Under the pieces are notes generated by a model that worked only from the letters and a program-made list of their open reading frames with translations, was not told where the DNA came from and ran no database searches. From Cycloclasticus sp. (GTDB lineage: Bacteria; Pseudomonadota; Gammaproteobacteria; Methylococcales; Cycloclasticaceae), in the NCBI GenBank assembly GCA_012960055.1, contig DUCA01000207.1, forward strand, positions 1 through 10,838: DNA of 10,838 nucleotides. The letters run 5' to 3'. A program made the translations under genes and the position numbers. Positions 1-7,113 of this stretch are shown piece after piece; position 1 is the stretch's first letter; each line of letters begins with the position of its first letter.

Positions 1-1
1 A

Positions 2-553
2 TTTAGTGATTATATTTCTAGAATGGAGAGTGATCTTAGGCAGGAGTCTTCTCATGAAGTTGGCAAAAGCCATGGTTTAGTAGATAAAAGTTCCTACGAA
101 TCTCGCATACGCGCAGTTAACTATGCACTTGAATATGATGATGGTGCGCGACTAGATCGCTACGACCAAGCTGATGTGGTTTTGGTGGGGGTGTCTAGGA
201 CAGGAAAAACACCTACCTCGCTATTCCTTGCGCTTCAATATGGGATTTTTACCGCAAATTTTCCAATTACCGACAGTGACTTGGATAATTACAGTTTGCC
301 TCGTGCACTCAAGCCGCACAAAAAGAAACTATTTGGTCTAACGATAAGCGCAGAACAATTGAGTCGAATTCGGGAAGAGCGTCGACCAGGAAGCCCCTAC
401 GCCTCTTTGCGAACTTGCCAACGTGAAGTGTCGCAAGTAGAAGAATTATTTCAGTTAGAAAATGTTCCTTTTTTAAACGTGACGTCTATTTCTATTGAAG
501 AGATTGCCGCGCAAATTCGTCTAACACGTGAACTGGATGAAAAACACATTTAA
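2..553 (+). CDS. ppsR: PEP synthase regulatory protein (kinase/pyrophosphorylase), 3' part
   Basis: Bifunctional serine/threonine kinase and Pi-dependent pyrophosphorylase of the DUF299 family. In characterised members it uses ADP to inactivate phosphoenolpyruvate synthase by phosphorylation and reverses this by phosphorolysis, controlling gluconeogenic flux in the cytoplasm. The nucleotide-binding loop GVSRTGKT is at 188-211, followed by TPTSLFLA. The family blocks KLFGLTI, IREERRPGSPYASLR and a C-terminal SIEEIA segment all follow in order, and the stop is TAA at 551-553. The frame is open leftwards to base 2 with no stop, so the ATG at 23 is internal: about 184 codons are present of roughly 270 usual in the family, and the N-terminal third lies outside the window. 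No clear intrinsic terminator follows. Family identification is secure; only the 5' end is missing. Confidence 0.95.
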   Translation, partial: FSDYISRMESDLRQESSHEVGKSHGLVDKSSYESRIRAVNYALEYDDGARLDRYDQADVVLVGVSRTGKTPTSLFLALQYGIFTANFPITDSDLDNYSLPRALKPHKKKLFGLTISAEQLSRIREERRPGSPYASLRTCQREVSQVEELFQLENVPFLNVTSISIEEIAAQIRLTRELDEKHI

Positions 554-569
554 AGCAGCGGTGCCGATC

Positions 570-598
570 TGATTAAACTTATACTCTTTGGGTATAAT
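570..598 (+). promoter_or_regulatory. Candidate sigma70 promoter of rapA
   Basis: A perfect -10 hexamer TATAAT lies at 593-598. The -35 at the right distance (TGATTA, 570-575, spacer 17) is poor. Transcription would start near 605 and give a leader of about 65 nt before rapA. The region 554-670 holds no other gene or clear terminator, so read-through from ppsR is also possible. Confidence 0.45.
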
Positions 599-670
599 AT
601 TGCGTTGCGGAAGATGAAGATACCTCTTATCATCCACGCCTTTTTAATTGGACGGAAGGATTGTTAATCG

Positions 671-3517
671 ATGAGTCAGCAGAATTTTCACCCGGGGCAA
701 CGTTGGGTTAGCCATTCAGAATCTGAGTTGGGCCTTGGCATGGTGGAGTCTATAGAAGGACGCCATACCACGGTGTTTTTTCCAGCAGTTGAAGAAACGC
801 GTGTTTATGCGCTGGATAACGCACCACTCAGTCGCGTTATCTATAGTGTGGGCGATACGGTTCGCCATATTGATGGTGCAACGCTGACGGTTGGGCAAAC
901 TCAAGAGCACAACCATTGCATGATGTACCTGTGTACGGATGAACAGGGTGAAGAGATGGTGTTGCACGAGGTTGATTTGGACAGTGTGGGGGCCTTTAAT
1001 AAACCACAAAGTCGTTTATTTACCGGCCAAATTGATAAAAACAAATTATTTGATTTGCGTCTTAAAACATTGGATTTCCAACGAAAATTAGACCAATCTT
1101 CAAATTTTGGCTTAACCGGCCCACGTGTTCAGTTGTTACCGCATCAGTTTTACATTGCTAAGAAAGTGACTGAGCGAACCTCAGCCCGCATTTTGTTAGC
1201 GGATGAGGTGGGTTTAGGTAAAACAATTGAAGCGGGCTTGATACTGCATCAACAACTGTTAACCGGTTCAATCGAACGAGCCTTGATTGTGGTGCCTGAT
1301 GCATTGATTCACCAATGGTTGGTGGAGTTACTGCGACGTTTCAATTTGTCATTTACCATTTTAGACCACGAACGCTGCGATGCGATTCGAGAAGAGGGGG
1401 ATATTAACCCGTTTGAAACAGCGCAATTGGTACTTTGCCAGCTGTCATTTTTGTCTGAACAGCCGAATTATCACGCAATGGCCGTGGCCGCGAATTGGGA
1501 TTTGATGATTGTTGACGAGGCGCACCACCTATTTTGGAATGAAGATAAGATCAGCAAGGAATACCGCTGCATAGAAGAACTTGCAAACGAGGTGCCTGGC
1601 TTATTGTTGTTAACAGCAACGCCAGAACAACTCGGCGTGACCAGTCACTTTGCTCGTCTACGCTTACTCGACCCTGACCGTTATTATGACTTGGCCGCCT
1701 TTAAAGCAGAGCAGACAGGTTATCAGCACGTTAACGATTTGATTAAGCAGTTACTGGAGGCGTCATCCACCGAAGAGGCGTTAGCTGACTCGGCACTAAA
1801 ACAGGCCTTAGTGGGCTTGTTAGGAGCAGATATGTTGTCGCAAGACGATATTGAGCTTCAATCGATTATCGATGCGCTACTGGATCGTCACGGTACGGGA
1901 CGAGTGTTATTCCGTAATACGCGTGAAAATATCGACGTGTTCTCGTCGAGGCAATTACACCCTCATCTTCTGCCTGAATTGGATGTAGAGGCTGAATTTG
2001 AGTTAGATAATAACGTGGCCTTAATCAATGCGTTGTTGCCCGAGGTGTTACTGGGAGAAGACTGGTTAGATGTTGACCCGCGTGTGACTTGGTTAATGGA
2101 TTGGTTAGAGGCGAATAAAGATGAAAAAGTTTTGCTCATCTGCGCGCAACAGCAAACAGCGGAAGAGCTGCATGACTATTTAAAAATGCGTACAACAACC
2201 TCTGCCGCGGTATTCCATGAAGGCATGAGTTTAATCGCTAGGGATAGAGCGGCCGCGTATTTCTCGGACGCTGAAGAGGGTGCTCAAATATTGGTGTGTT
2301 CTGAAATTGGCAGTGAAGGGCGCAATTTCCAATTTGCACATCACCTTGTTTTATTTGATTTGCCGCTAAACCCTGACTTGTTGGAACAGCGCATTGGGCG
2401 TTTAGATCGTATTGGTCAAACGGGTACGGTACACATTCATGTGCCTTGTATTACCGGTTCAGCGCAGCAGCGTTTAATGAACTGGTACGACAAAGGACTT
2501 AACGCCTTTAGTCATGTTTGCTCAACCGGTCACCATGTGTATGCGGCGGTTAAAGACGATTTGAAAGAGGCGTTGTTAGATGATAGCTCGGATGAAGAGT
2601 TCGATGTCATTATCGAGAAAACCAGTGTTTTGATGGCTCAAAGCATTGAGGATATGCATGCAGGGCGCGACTTAATGTTAGAACTTAACTCGTGCAGAAA
2701 AGAAGACGCGCAAATTATTATTGATGACATCAGCCTGTCATCAAGCCATTTAGAATTGTCGCATTACATGGAAGACGTGTTTGAAAGTTTTGGTGTTGAG
2801 CAGCAGTATCACAGTGAAGATAGCATCGTTATTAAGCCGACTGGACACATGCAAGCAGAGAATTTCCCGGGGCTGTCTGAAGATGGTTTAACCGCAACGT
2901 TTAATCGAAAAATTGCCTTGTCGCGTGAAGACTTCCACTTTTTAACGTGGGAACACCCGATGGTAGTCGGTGCGATGGAGCAGATTATTAATAGCGAATT
3001 TGGTAATGCTACCTTTTGTACGATGGCGTTACCGCCCATACCGGCTGGCACATTAATTTTAGAAGCCATTTTTACGACGCATTGCCCCGCGCCTAAACGC
3101 TTGCAATTACATCGTTATTTGCCCAAAACCATGAAACGAATCGTGGTGGGTTCAAATGGGCTGGATATGACCAATATCCTTAAACCGGAGCATATTGCAT
3201 CGAGGCTCACCTACGTTAAAAAACCGATCGCATTGAACATTGTTGAGCACGGGCAAGAAGCGATCAAATCGCTGATTGGAAAAGCGGAAGGCTTGGTGAT
3301 TGAGCACCAAGAGGCCTTAGTTCAAGAAAGTATTAGCGATATGCAGCTACATGAATCAAACAATTTGGATAGATTGGAGGCACTGGCTCAGGTTAACCCC
3401 AATATCCGAGAGTCGGAAATGACAGAGCAAAAGGAGCGTATTGCCGATTTAACGTCACATATTGAACGGGCGTCATTTAAACTGGACGCTATTCGAGTTA
3501 TATTAATCACAGACTAA
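671..3517 (+). CDS. rapA: RNA polymerase-associated ATPase RapA (Swi2/Snf2 family)
   Basis: ATP-dependent translocase that binds core RNA polymerase and helps recycle it from stalled or post-termination complexes. Length is 948 aa, against 968 in E. coli, and similarity runs end to end. The Tudor-like N-terminal part opens with GQRWVSHSESELGLG (residues 9-23). ATPase lobe 1 has Walker A DEVGLGKT at 178-185, DEAHH at 282-286 and TATPEQ at 315-320. Lobe 2 has FRNTREN, CSEIGSEGRNFQFA and motif VI EQRIGRLDRIGQ at 572-583. The C-terminal RapA-specific region contains FPGLSEDG, WEHP and a final RLEAL...VNPNIR helix. The start is supported by AAGGA at 656-660, 10 nt before the ATG. The linker between the two lobes is shorter than in E. 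coli, which explains most of the length difference. All catalytic motifs are intact. A hydrolase gene follows after 26 bp and is probably co-transcribed. Confidence 0.98.
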   Translation: MSQQNFHPGQRWVSHSESELGLGMVESIEGRHTTVFFPAVEETRVYALDNAPLSRVIYSVGDTVRHIDGATLTVGQTQEHNHCMMYLCTDEQGEEMVLHEVDLDSVGAFNKPQSRLFTGQIDKNKLFDLRLKTLDFQRKLDQSSNFGLTGPRVQLLPHQFYIAKKVTERTSARILLADEVGLGKTIEAGLILHQQLLTGSIERALIVVPDALIHQWLVELLRRFNLSFTILDHERCDAIREEGDINPFETAQLVLCQLSFLSEQPNYHAMAVAANWDLMIVDEAHHLFWNEDKISKEYRCIEELANEVPGLLLLTATPEQLGVTSHFARLRLLDPDRYYDLAAFKAEQTGYQHVNDLIKQLLEASSTEEALADSALKQALVGLLGADMLSQDDIELQSIIDALLDRHGTGRVLFRNTRENIDVFSSRQLHPHLLPELDVEAEFELDNNVALINALLPEVLLGEDWLDVDPRVTWLMDWLEANKDEKVLLICAQQQTAEELHDYLKMRTTTSAAVFHEGMSLIARDRAAAYFSDAEEGAQILVCSEIGSEGRNFQFAHHLVLFDLPLNPDLLEQRIGRLDRIGQTGTVHIHVPCITGSAQQRLMNWYDKGLNAFSHVCSTGHHVYAAVKDDLKEALLDDSSDEEFDVIIEKTSVLMAQSIEDMHAGRDLMLELNSCRKEDAQIIIDDISLSSSHLELSHYMEDVFESFGVEQQYHSEDSIVIKPTGHMQAENFPGLSEDGLTATFNRKIALSREDFHFLTWEHPMVVGAMEQIINSEFGNATFCTMALPPIPAGTLILEAIFTTHCPAPKRLQLHRYLPKTMKRIVVGSNGLDMTNILKPEHIASRLTYVKKPIALNIVEHGQEAIKSLIGKAEGLVIEHQEALVQESISDMQLHESNNLDRLEALAQVNPNIRESEMTEQKERIADLTSHIERASFKLDAIRVILITD

Positions 3518-3543
3518 TAACTAAAAGTTCTGTTGATAGATGA

Positions 3544-4500
3544 ATGTTTAATGCAAAAATCATACTGACGTCAATATGCTTGATGGTTAGTTGGGCATTG
3601 GCAGCCAAAGAATACGCAGAAAGTGGCGTGGAAATGATGCCGGTTCAAGTGTCGGAACATGCTTGGTACGTTAAAGGCATGTCGGGCACAGCAACTGAAA
3701 ACGAAGGATTTGTCTCCAACGCAGGGTTTGTGATTACGCCGGCAGGGGTGGTTGTTTATGATGCATTAGGTTCACCTTCGTTGGGAAATAAGCTGCTGGG
3801 TGAGATTAGGAAAATAACCGATCAACCCATCGTTAAGCTCATTCTTGGCCATTACCATGCGGATCATATATACGGTGCGCAGGTCTTCAAAGAACAGGGA
3901 GCAGAAGTTCTAGCACCCATCGGCGCGTATAAATATATAGATTCAACACGTGGTAGGGAACGCCTTGAGGAGCGACGGATTTCGCTATTTCCTTGGGTGG
4001 ACGATGAAACCTATATTGTTAAACCAGACAGGATTGTAAAACAATCTGAAAGTTTCACCTTGGGTGGGATTAAATTTTTGATGAACATTGTTGGCCCAGC
4101 GCATTCAGACGGTGATATGACTTTGTACATTGAAAATGATCGCGTGTTATTTTCAGGCGATCTTATTTTTGAAGGTCGCGTGCCTTATTTAGGTAGCTCA
4201 GATAGCAAGTTTTGGTTAGAGACGCTCGAAAAAATGGAAGTGCAGTCGTTACAAGGGCTCATTCCAGGGCACGGCGCGGCGGCGAAAGAGCCGACTAAAA
4301 CGGTGTCGCTTACGCGCCGTTATTTAGCGTTTGTCAGAGGGGAAATGGGGCTGGCAGTGGATGAGCTTCAAGCCTTCGATGAAGCTTATCAACAAACCGA
4401 TTGGTCGGCGTTTTCTGAATTACCTGCATTTAAAGAAGCAAACCGTAAAAACGCTTACTTGGTGTATTTATCGTTAGAAGCGGAAACCTTAGATGACTAA
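3544..4500 (+). CDS. Exported MBL-fold metallo-hydrolase
   Basis: Metallo-beta-lactamase-fold protein of 318 aa with a complete binuclear metal site: HYHADH at residues 103-108 (H103, H105, D107, H108), H187 in GPAHSDGD, D206 in FSGDLIF and H243 in IPGHG. The N-terminus has a Lys followed by a hydrophobic stretch and ALA-A near residues 18-21, so a Sec signal peptide cleaved near residue 20 or 21 is likely; no lipobox is seen. It resembles the SoxH/quinoprotein-associated zinc hydrolase branch, but the substrate cannot be read from sequence. The ATG at 3544 is the first possible start, because an in-frame TGA abuts it at 3541-3543. There is no good Shine-Dalgarno, so expression may rely on coupling to rapA, whose stop is 26 bp upstream. 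The stop codon overlaps the end of the convergent yaaA. Confidence 0.85.
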   Translation: MFNAKIILTSICLMVSWALAAKEYAESGVEMMPVQVSEHAWYVKGMSGTATENEGFVSNAGFVITPAGVVVYDALGSPSLGNKLLGEIRKITDQPIVKLILGHYHADHIYGAQVFKEQGAEVLAPIGAYKYIDSTRGRERLEERRISLFPWVDDETYIVKPDRIVKQSESFTLGGIKFLMNIVGPAHSDGDMTLYIENDRVLFSGDLIFEGRVPYLGSSDSKFWLETLEKMEVQSLQGLIPGHGAAAKEPTKTVSLTRRYLAFVRGEMGLAVDELQAFDEAYQQTDWSAFSELPAFKEANRKNAYLVYLSLEAETLDD

Positions 4501-5273
4501 ACCGCTTCTTTGCGCAAAAACACCCATTCGTTTTCAGTCGATTGCTCGGCTGAGTAGGCATACCCAGCCGTATCAAATTGTTTAATGTCGCTTGGGCTTT
4601 CTAAGCGATTTTTAATAATATAAGCGCTCATCATGCCGCGTGCTTTTTTGGCGTAAAAACTGATGATTTTGTATTTGTCGTTTTTCCAATCTTTGAAGAC
4701 GGGTGTGATAACGGCAGCATTCAGGCGTTTTGGTTTAACGGATTTAAAATACTCGTTTGACGCCAAGTTAATCAACACAGGACTTTTCTGATTCGCCATC
4801 TCGTGGTTAATTTTATCGGTGATTTTATCACCCCAGAATTCGTATAAATTCTTGCCGCGTAGGTTGTTAAAGCGTGTGCCCATTTCAAGTCGATACGGTT
4901 GCATCAAGTCTAATGGCTTAAGTAGGCCGTATAAGCCAGATAAAATACGCAAGTGGTTGTTTGCCCAGTTTAAATCGTCTTCGGTAAATGTATTGGCTGA
5001 CATGCCTTCGTACACGTCACCTTTAAATGCCAATACAGCTTGTTTGCTATTGTCGGGTGTAAATGGTGTGCGCCATTCGATAAAGCGGTTGCTATTTAAT
5101 ACGCCCAGCTTGTCGCTAATACTCATCAGCGATGACACATCAGAAGGTGACAGCGTTTTTAATTGATCAATCAATTCAGCAGAATCTTGTAAAAATTCAG
5201 GTTGTGAATACACGGCCGTGTTGACGGGTGTTGCATAATCTAAGGTTTTTGCAGGAGAAATAATCAATAGCAT
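4497..5273 (-). CDS. yaaA: Peroxide stress protein YaaA (DUF328/UPF0246)
   Basis: Cytoplasmic protein of 258 aa. The E. coli member lowers free intracellular iron under hydrogen peroxide stress, is in the OxyR regulon there, and has a DNA-binding fold. Family blocks are present in order: SPAKTLDY 6-13, AFKGDVY 82-88, LSGLYG 111-116, QPYRLEMG 125-132, NLASNEYFKSV 169-179 and ISFYAKKARGMM 204-215. Length and ends match the family, so the ATG at 5273 is a safe start although the ribosome-binding site is weak (GAG about 10 nt upstream). It is convergent with the MBL hydrolase gene, the stop codons overlapping by 2 bases, and divergent from phaB. I saw no recognisable OxyR box by eye in the 221-bp upstream region. 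There is no obvious functional link to either neighbour. Confidence 0.95.
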   Translation of the reverse strand: MLLIISPAKTLDYATPVNTAVYSQPEFLQDSAELIDQLKTLSPSDVSSLMSISDKLGVLNSNRFIEWRTPFTPDNSKQAVLAFKGDVYEGMSANTFTEDDLNWANNHLRILSGLYGLLKPLDLMQPYRLEMGTRFNNLRGKNLYEFWGDKITDKINHEMANQKSPVLINLASNEYFKSVKPKRLNAAVITPVFKDWKNDKYKIISFYAKKARGMMSAYIIKNRLESPSDIKQFDTAGYAYSAEQSTENEWVFLRKEAV

Positions 5274-5357
5274 GTTTTTTACTCGTGTTAGTCATATTTT
5301 TAATTGTATTGTACAACTAACAAATTAGACCGAGTAAATGAATGTAACTTACACGTA

Positions 5358-5407
5358 AAGCATCAGAGCATAGCTCAATATACATATTGAGCTATGCTCT
5401 GATGCTT
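5358..5407. repeat. Perfect 24-bp inverted repeat with 2-bp spacer
   Basis: Bases 5358-5381 are the exact reverse complement of 5384-5407, with only AC (5382-5383) between. Each arm also contains its own small dyad, GAGC-N3-GCTC (5366-5376 and 5389-5399, centres 23 bp apart). The element lies between divergent yaaA and phaB and ends 7 bp before the phaB -35 box. It has no T-run on either side and no gene ends here, so it is not a typical intrinsic terminator. It could be a double operator, a cruciform-forming site or a dispersed palindromic repeat. The rest of 5274-5494 holds only the phaB promoter and leader. Confidence 0.9.
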
Positions 5408-5414
5408 CTATCTG

Positions 5415-5443
5415 TTGACTTGACTTGCGATATTTGCTATTTT
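5415..5443 (+). promoter_or_regulatory. Sigma70 promoter of phaB with extended -10
   Basis: The -35 TTGACT (5415-5420) is followed by a 17-bp spacer ending in TGC and then the -10 TATTTT (5438-5443). The TGC directly before the hexamer gives an extended -10, which compensates for the imperfect hexamer. Transcription would start near 5450, leaving a leader of about 45 nt with AAAGG (5479-5483) ahead of the phaB ATG. Confidence 0.6.
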
Positions 5444-5494
5444 TCGGCGCGGTAATTTCAATGTTTTTTTAATCAAACAAAGGTACTTTAAGAT

Positions 5495-6241
5495 ATGGGT
5501 AATTCAGTTGCATTAGTAACAGGCGGTTTAGGTGGTATTGGCTCGGAAATATCGAGAAAATTAGCCGAAAGTGGTTATACCGTTGTTGCGACAACATTCA
5601 ATAAGGAAATTGAAAAAGCGGATGCATGGATTGCCGAACAAAAAACAGCAGGTTTTGACTTTTTGGTAGAAGAAGCAGACGTGACTGATTTTGAAGCCTG
5701 TGGAAATATGGTTAAACGCGTGGAAGAAACAGTCGGCCCGGTTGACGTATTGGTTAATTGCGCAGGCATTACACGTGATGGTTTCTTGAAAAACATGGAT
5801 GAAGCTAATTGGGATGCGGTGTTATCTACCAATTTAGATGGTGTGTTTAACATGACTAAGAGCGTGTTAGATTTCATGTTAGCTAGAGAATTTGGCCGTA
5901 TTATCAATATCTCATCTGTGAATGGTCAGCGTGGTCAATTTGGCCAAACAAATTATTCAGCTGCTAAAGCGGGTATGCACGGGTTTACCATGGCATTGGC
6001 ACAAGAAGTTGCGCGTAAAGGCATTACGGTTAATTCAGTTAGCCCTGGTTACGTTGCAACCAGCATGGTTATGGCAATAGACGAAAAGATTCGTGAAAAC
6101 CTAGTGTCTCAAATTCCAATGCAACGTTTGGGGCAACCTGTAGAAATTGCAAATACAGTTGGTTTCTTAGCGTCAGGCGATGCGAGCTACATCACCGGTG
6201 CTAATATTCCGGTTAATGGTGGCTTATTCACCAGTTTCTAG
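5495..6241 (+). CDS. phaB: Acetoacetyl-CoA reductase (NADPH) PhaB
   Basis: Short-chain dehydrogenase of 248 aa that reduces acetoacetyl-CoA to (R)-3-hydroxybutyryl-CoA, the monomer for polyhydroxybutyrate. The nucleotide-binding motif TGGLGGIG is at 9-16 and NCAG at 88-91. The catalytic set is Asn113, Ser141 (in NISSVNGQ), Tyr154 and Lys158 (YSAAK), one residue offset from the Cupriavidus PhaB numbering. The stretch SSVNGQRGQFGQTNYSAAKAG is typical of PhaB rather than of FabG, and the C-terminus ITGANIPVNGG also fits. An extended -10 promoter precedes it and a strong terminator follows at 6262-6290, so it can be a single-gene transcript. The phasin and PHA synthase genes downstream support the assignment. 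No thiolase gene (phaA) is adjacent. Confidence 0.95.
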   Translation: MGNSVALVTGGLGGIGSEISRKLAESGYTVVATTFNKEIEKADAWIAEQKTAGFDFLVEEADVTDFEACGNMVKRVEETVGPVDVLVNCAGITRDGFLKNMDEANWDAVLSTNLDGVFNMTKSVLDFMLAREFGRIINISSVNGQRGQFGQTNYSAAKAGMHGFTMALAQEVARKGITVNSVSPGYVATSMVMAIDEKIRENLVSQIPMQRLGQPVEIANTVGFLASGDASYITGANIPVNGGLFTSF

Positions 6242-6261
6242 AGAGACGGTAGTTATTTGCT

Positions 6262-6290
6262 AAAAAGGCGGTCATTTGACCGCCTTTTTT
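6262..6290 (+). terminator. Rho-independent terminator after phaB
   Basis: GGCGGTC (6267-6273), loop ATTT, GACCGCC (6278-6284), then six T. The flanking A5 (6262-6266) pairs with the T-run, so the structure could also act on the minus strand. It starts 20 bp after the phaB stop. Confidence 0.92.
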
Positions 6291-6291
6291 A

Positions 6292-6318
6292 TTGACAGCG
6301 TGCTAAGTAAAAGATACT
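6292..6318 (+). promoter_or_regulatory. Candidate promoter of the phasin gene
   Basis: A perfect -35 TTGACA is at 6292-6297, directly after the phaB terminator. The -10 is less clear: GATACT (6313-6318, spacer 15) or TACTAC (6315-6320, spacer 17). Its position just past a terminator and before a gene with a strong ribosome-binding site (AAGGAG 6351-6356) supports a promoter here. An inverted repeat covers the spacer and -10. Confidence 0.5.
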
Positions 6319-6329
6319 ACTGACTTAGC
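6302..6329. promoter_or_regulatory. Inverted repeat over the phasin promoter: operator or attenuator
   Basis: GCTAAGT (6302-6308) and ACTTAGC (6323-6329) are exact reverse complements, with arm starts 21 bp apart (two helical turns), flanking and covering the proposed -10. That geometry fits a dimeric repressor operator, for example a PhaR-type regulator of phasins. The right arm is also followed by G and T6 (6331-6336), so the same sequence could form a weak terminator with a 14-nt loop. Sequence alone does not decide between these. Confidence 0.45.
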
Positions 6330-6363
6330 GTTTTTTATATTTAAATAACAAAGGAGTGGGAAA

Positions 6364-7047
6364 ATGCAAAAAGACTTAATTAAACAGTGGGCGCAGTTAA
6401 GCAAAAAAGCCAACGATTCGCTGAAGAAGATCAATACCTTAAATACTAAATCCATAAAGCAGTTGACGAAATTGCAAATGGATATGGTGTCTAGCTGTTT
6501 AGAAGGTAGCATGAAAAAGGCTGAAACAGTCACCAAGGCGACCACAATGGCTGAGCTGATGAACTTGCAATCGAGTTTGTATAAGGAGTTGTCAGAAAAG
6601 GTATTAGAAAGCGCGCAAAACTCGGTTAAGATTGCGATGGAAACCAAGCAAGCGATGGCTGCTTTAATTAAAGAAGGCCTGACAGAAGCGCCCTCAATGG
6701 TTGTAAAAGCCAGTCTTAAGAAAGCAGCGCCTAAGCCGGTAGCCAAGAAAGCAGCGCCTAAACCGGTAGCCAAGAAAGCAGCGCCCAAACCGGCAGCCAA
6801 GAAAACAGCGCCTAAACCGGCAGCCAAGAAAACAGCGCCTAAACCGGCAGCCAAGAAAACAGCGCCTAAACCGGTAGCCAAGAAAACAGCGCCTAAACCG
6901 GTAGCCAAGAAAGCAGCGCCTAAACAGGCAGCCAAGAAAACAGCGCCTGAACCGGTAGTCAAGAAAGCAGCGCCTAAACCGGTGGCGAAATTACAAATGC
7001 CTAAACCATCGGGACGCCCAATGACCGAAGGCGATGCTAAAAAATAG
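6364..7047 (+). CDS. PhaF-like phasin with histone H1-like repeat tail
   Basis: Polyhydroxyalkanoate granule-associated protein of 227 aa. Residues 1-120 are a helical, amphipathic phasin-type domain rich in Lys, Met and Gln; the stretch around ELMNLQSSLYKELSEK and METKQAMAAL resembles phasin family proteins. Residues 121-210 are ten 9-residue units of the form (A/T)APKP(V/A)AKK, a strongly basic, Pro/Ala-rich tail like those of histone H1 and Pseudomonas PhaF. A short tail ends in GRPMTEGDAKK. By analogy with PhaF, the N-terminal part should coat the granule and the tail bind DNA, helping granules segregate with the nucleoid; this is inference. AAGGAG sits 7 nt before the ATG, a strong start. 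The phaB-phaCE context supports a PHA role. A 219-aa antisense frame across the repeats is an artefact of their composition. Confidence 0.85.
   Translation: MQKDLIKQWAQLSKKANDSLKKINTLNTKSIKQLTKLQMDMVSSCLEGSMKKAETVTKATTMAELMNLQSSLYKELSEKVLESAQNSVKIAMETKQAMAALIKEGLTEAPSMVVKASLKKAAPKPVAKKAAPKPVAKKAAPKPAAKKTAPKPAAKKTAPKPAAKKTAPKPVAKKTAPKPVAKKAAPKQAAKKTAPEPVVKKAAPKPVAKLQMPKPSGRPMTEGDAKK
6724..6993 (+). repeat. Ten tandem 27-bp coding repeats
   Basis: Ten in-frame 27-bp units encode the basic tail of the phasin. Units 4 and 5 are identical in DNA, as are units 6 and 7, which points to recent duplication. Units 8-10 are the most diverged, and the last ends in Lys-Leu instead of Lys-Lys. Copy number is likely to differ among relatives. 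Confidence 0.95.
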
Positions 7048-7048
7048 A

Positions 7049-7094
7049 GAGTTTAATTAAACTCGCTTAGCTTAATGTTATTAATCTAAGCGGG
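7049..7094. repeat. Palindrome overlapping a long hairpin between phasin and DUF6489 genes
   Basis: A perfect 16-bp palindrome, GAGTTTAATTAAACTC (7049-7064), starts 2 nt after the phasin stop. It overlaps the left arm of a hairpin: CTCGCTTAG (7062-7070) pairs with CTAAGCGGG (7086-7094, one G-T pair). Inside it, TTAAT (7072-7076) pairs with ATTAA (7080-7084) around a GTT loop, with a single C/T mismatch between the two helices. There is no T-run, so this is not a standard terminator. It may stabilise the upstream mRNA end, tune expression of the downstream gene, or be an operator. Confidence 0.75.
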
Positions 7095-7113
7095 TGATTA
7101 ACAAGAGGTTACT

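Noticed and set aside
613..636. Short inverted repeat GATGA/TCATC in the rapA leader
   Set aside because: Five-base arms are not significant and there is no riboswitch-like architecture.
716..1009. 97-aa antisense frame inside rapA
   Set aside because: Shadow of the strongly conserved RapA N-terminal coding sequence; the antisense frame at 2809-3069 is the same kind of artefact.
4819..5166. 115-aa frame antisense to yaaA
   Set aside because: Lies wholly within yaaA, resembles no family I know and lacks a ribosome-binding site.
6303..6962. 219-aa antisense frame with GLGAVFLAT repeats
   Set aside because: It is the complement of the 27-bp phasin repeats; its hydrophobic periodicity follows from their composition, and the sense frame has a strong ribosome-binding site and phasin features.
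6302..7092. CTAAG-type motif recurring at 6302-6329, 7065-7092 and near 9208 as a shared operator of PHA genes
   Set aside because: The shared core is only 5-6 bases, expected many times by chance in a window of this size, and the spacing differs between sites.
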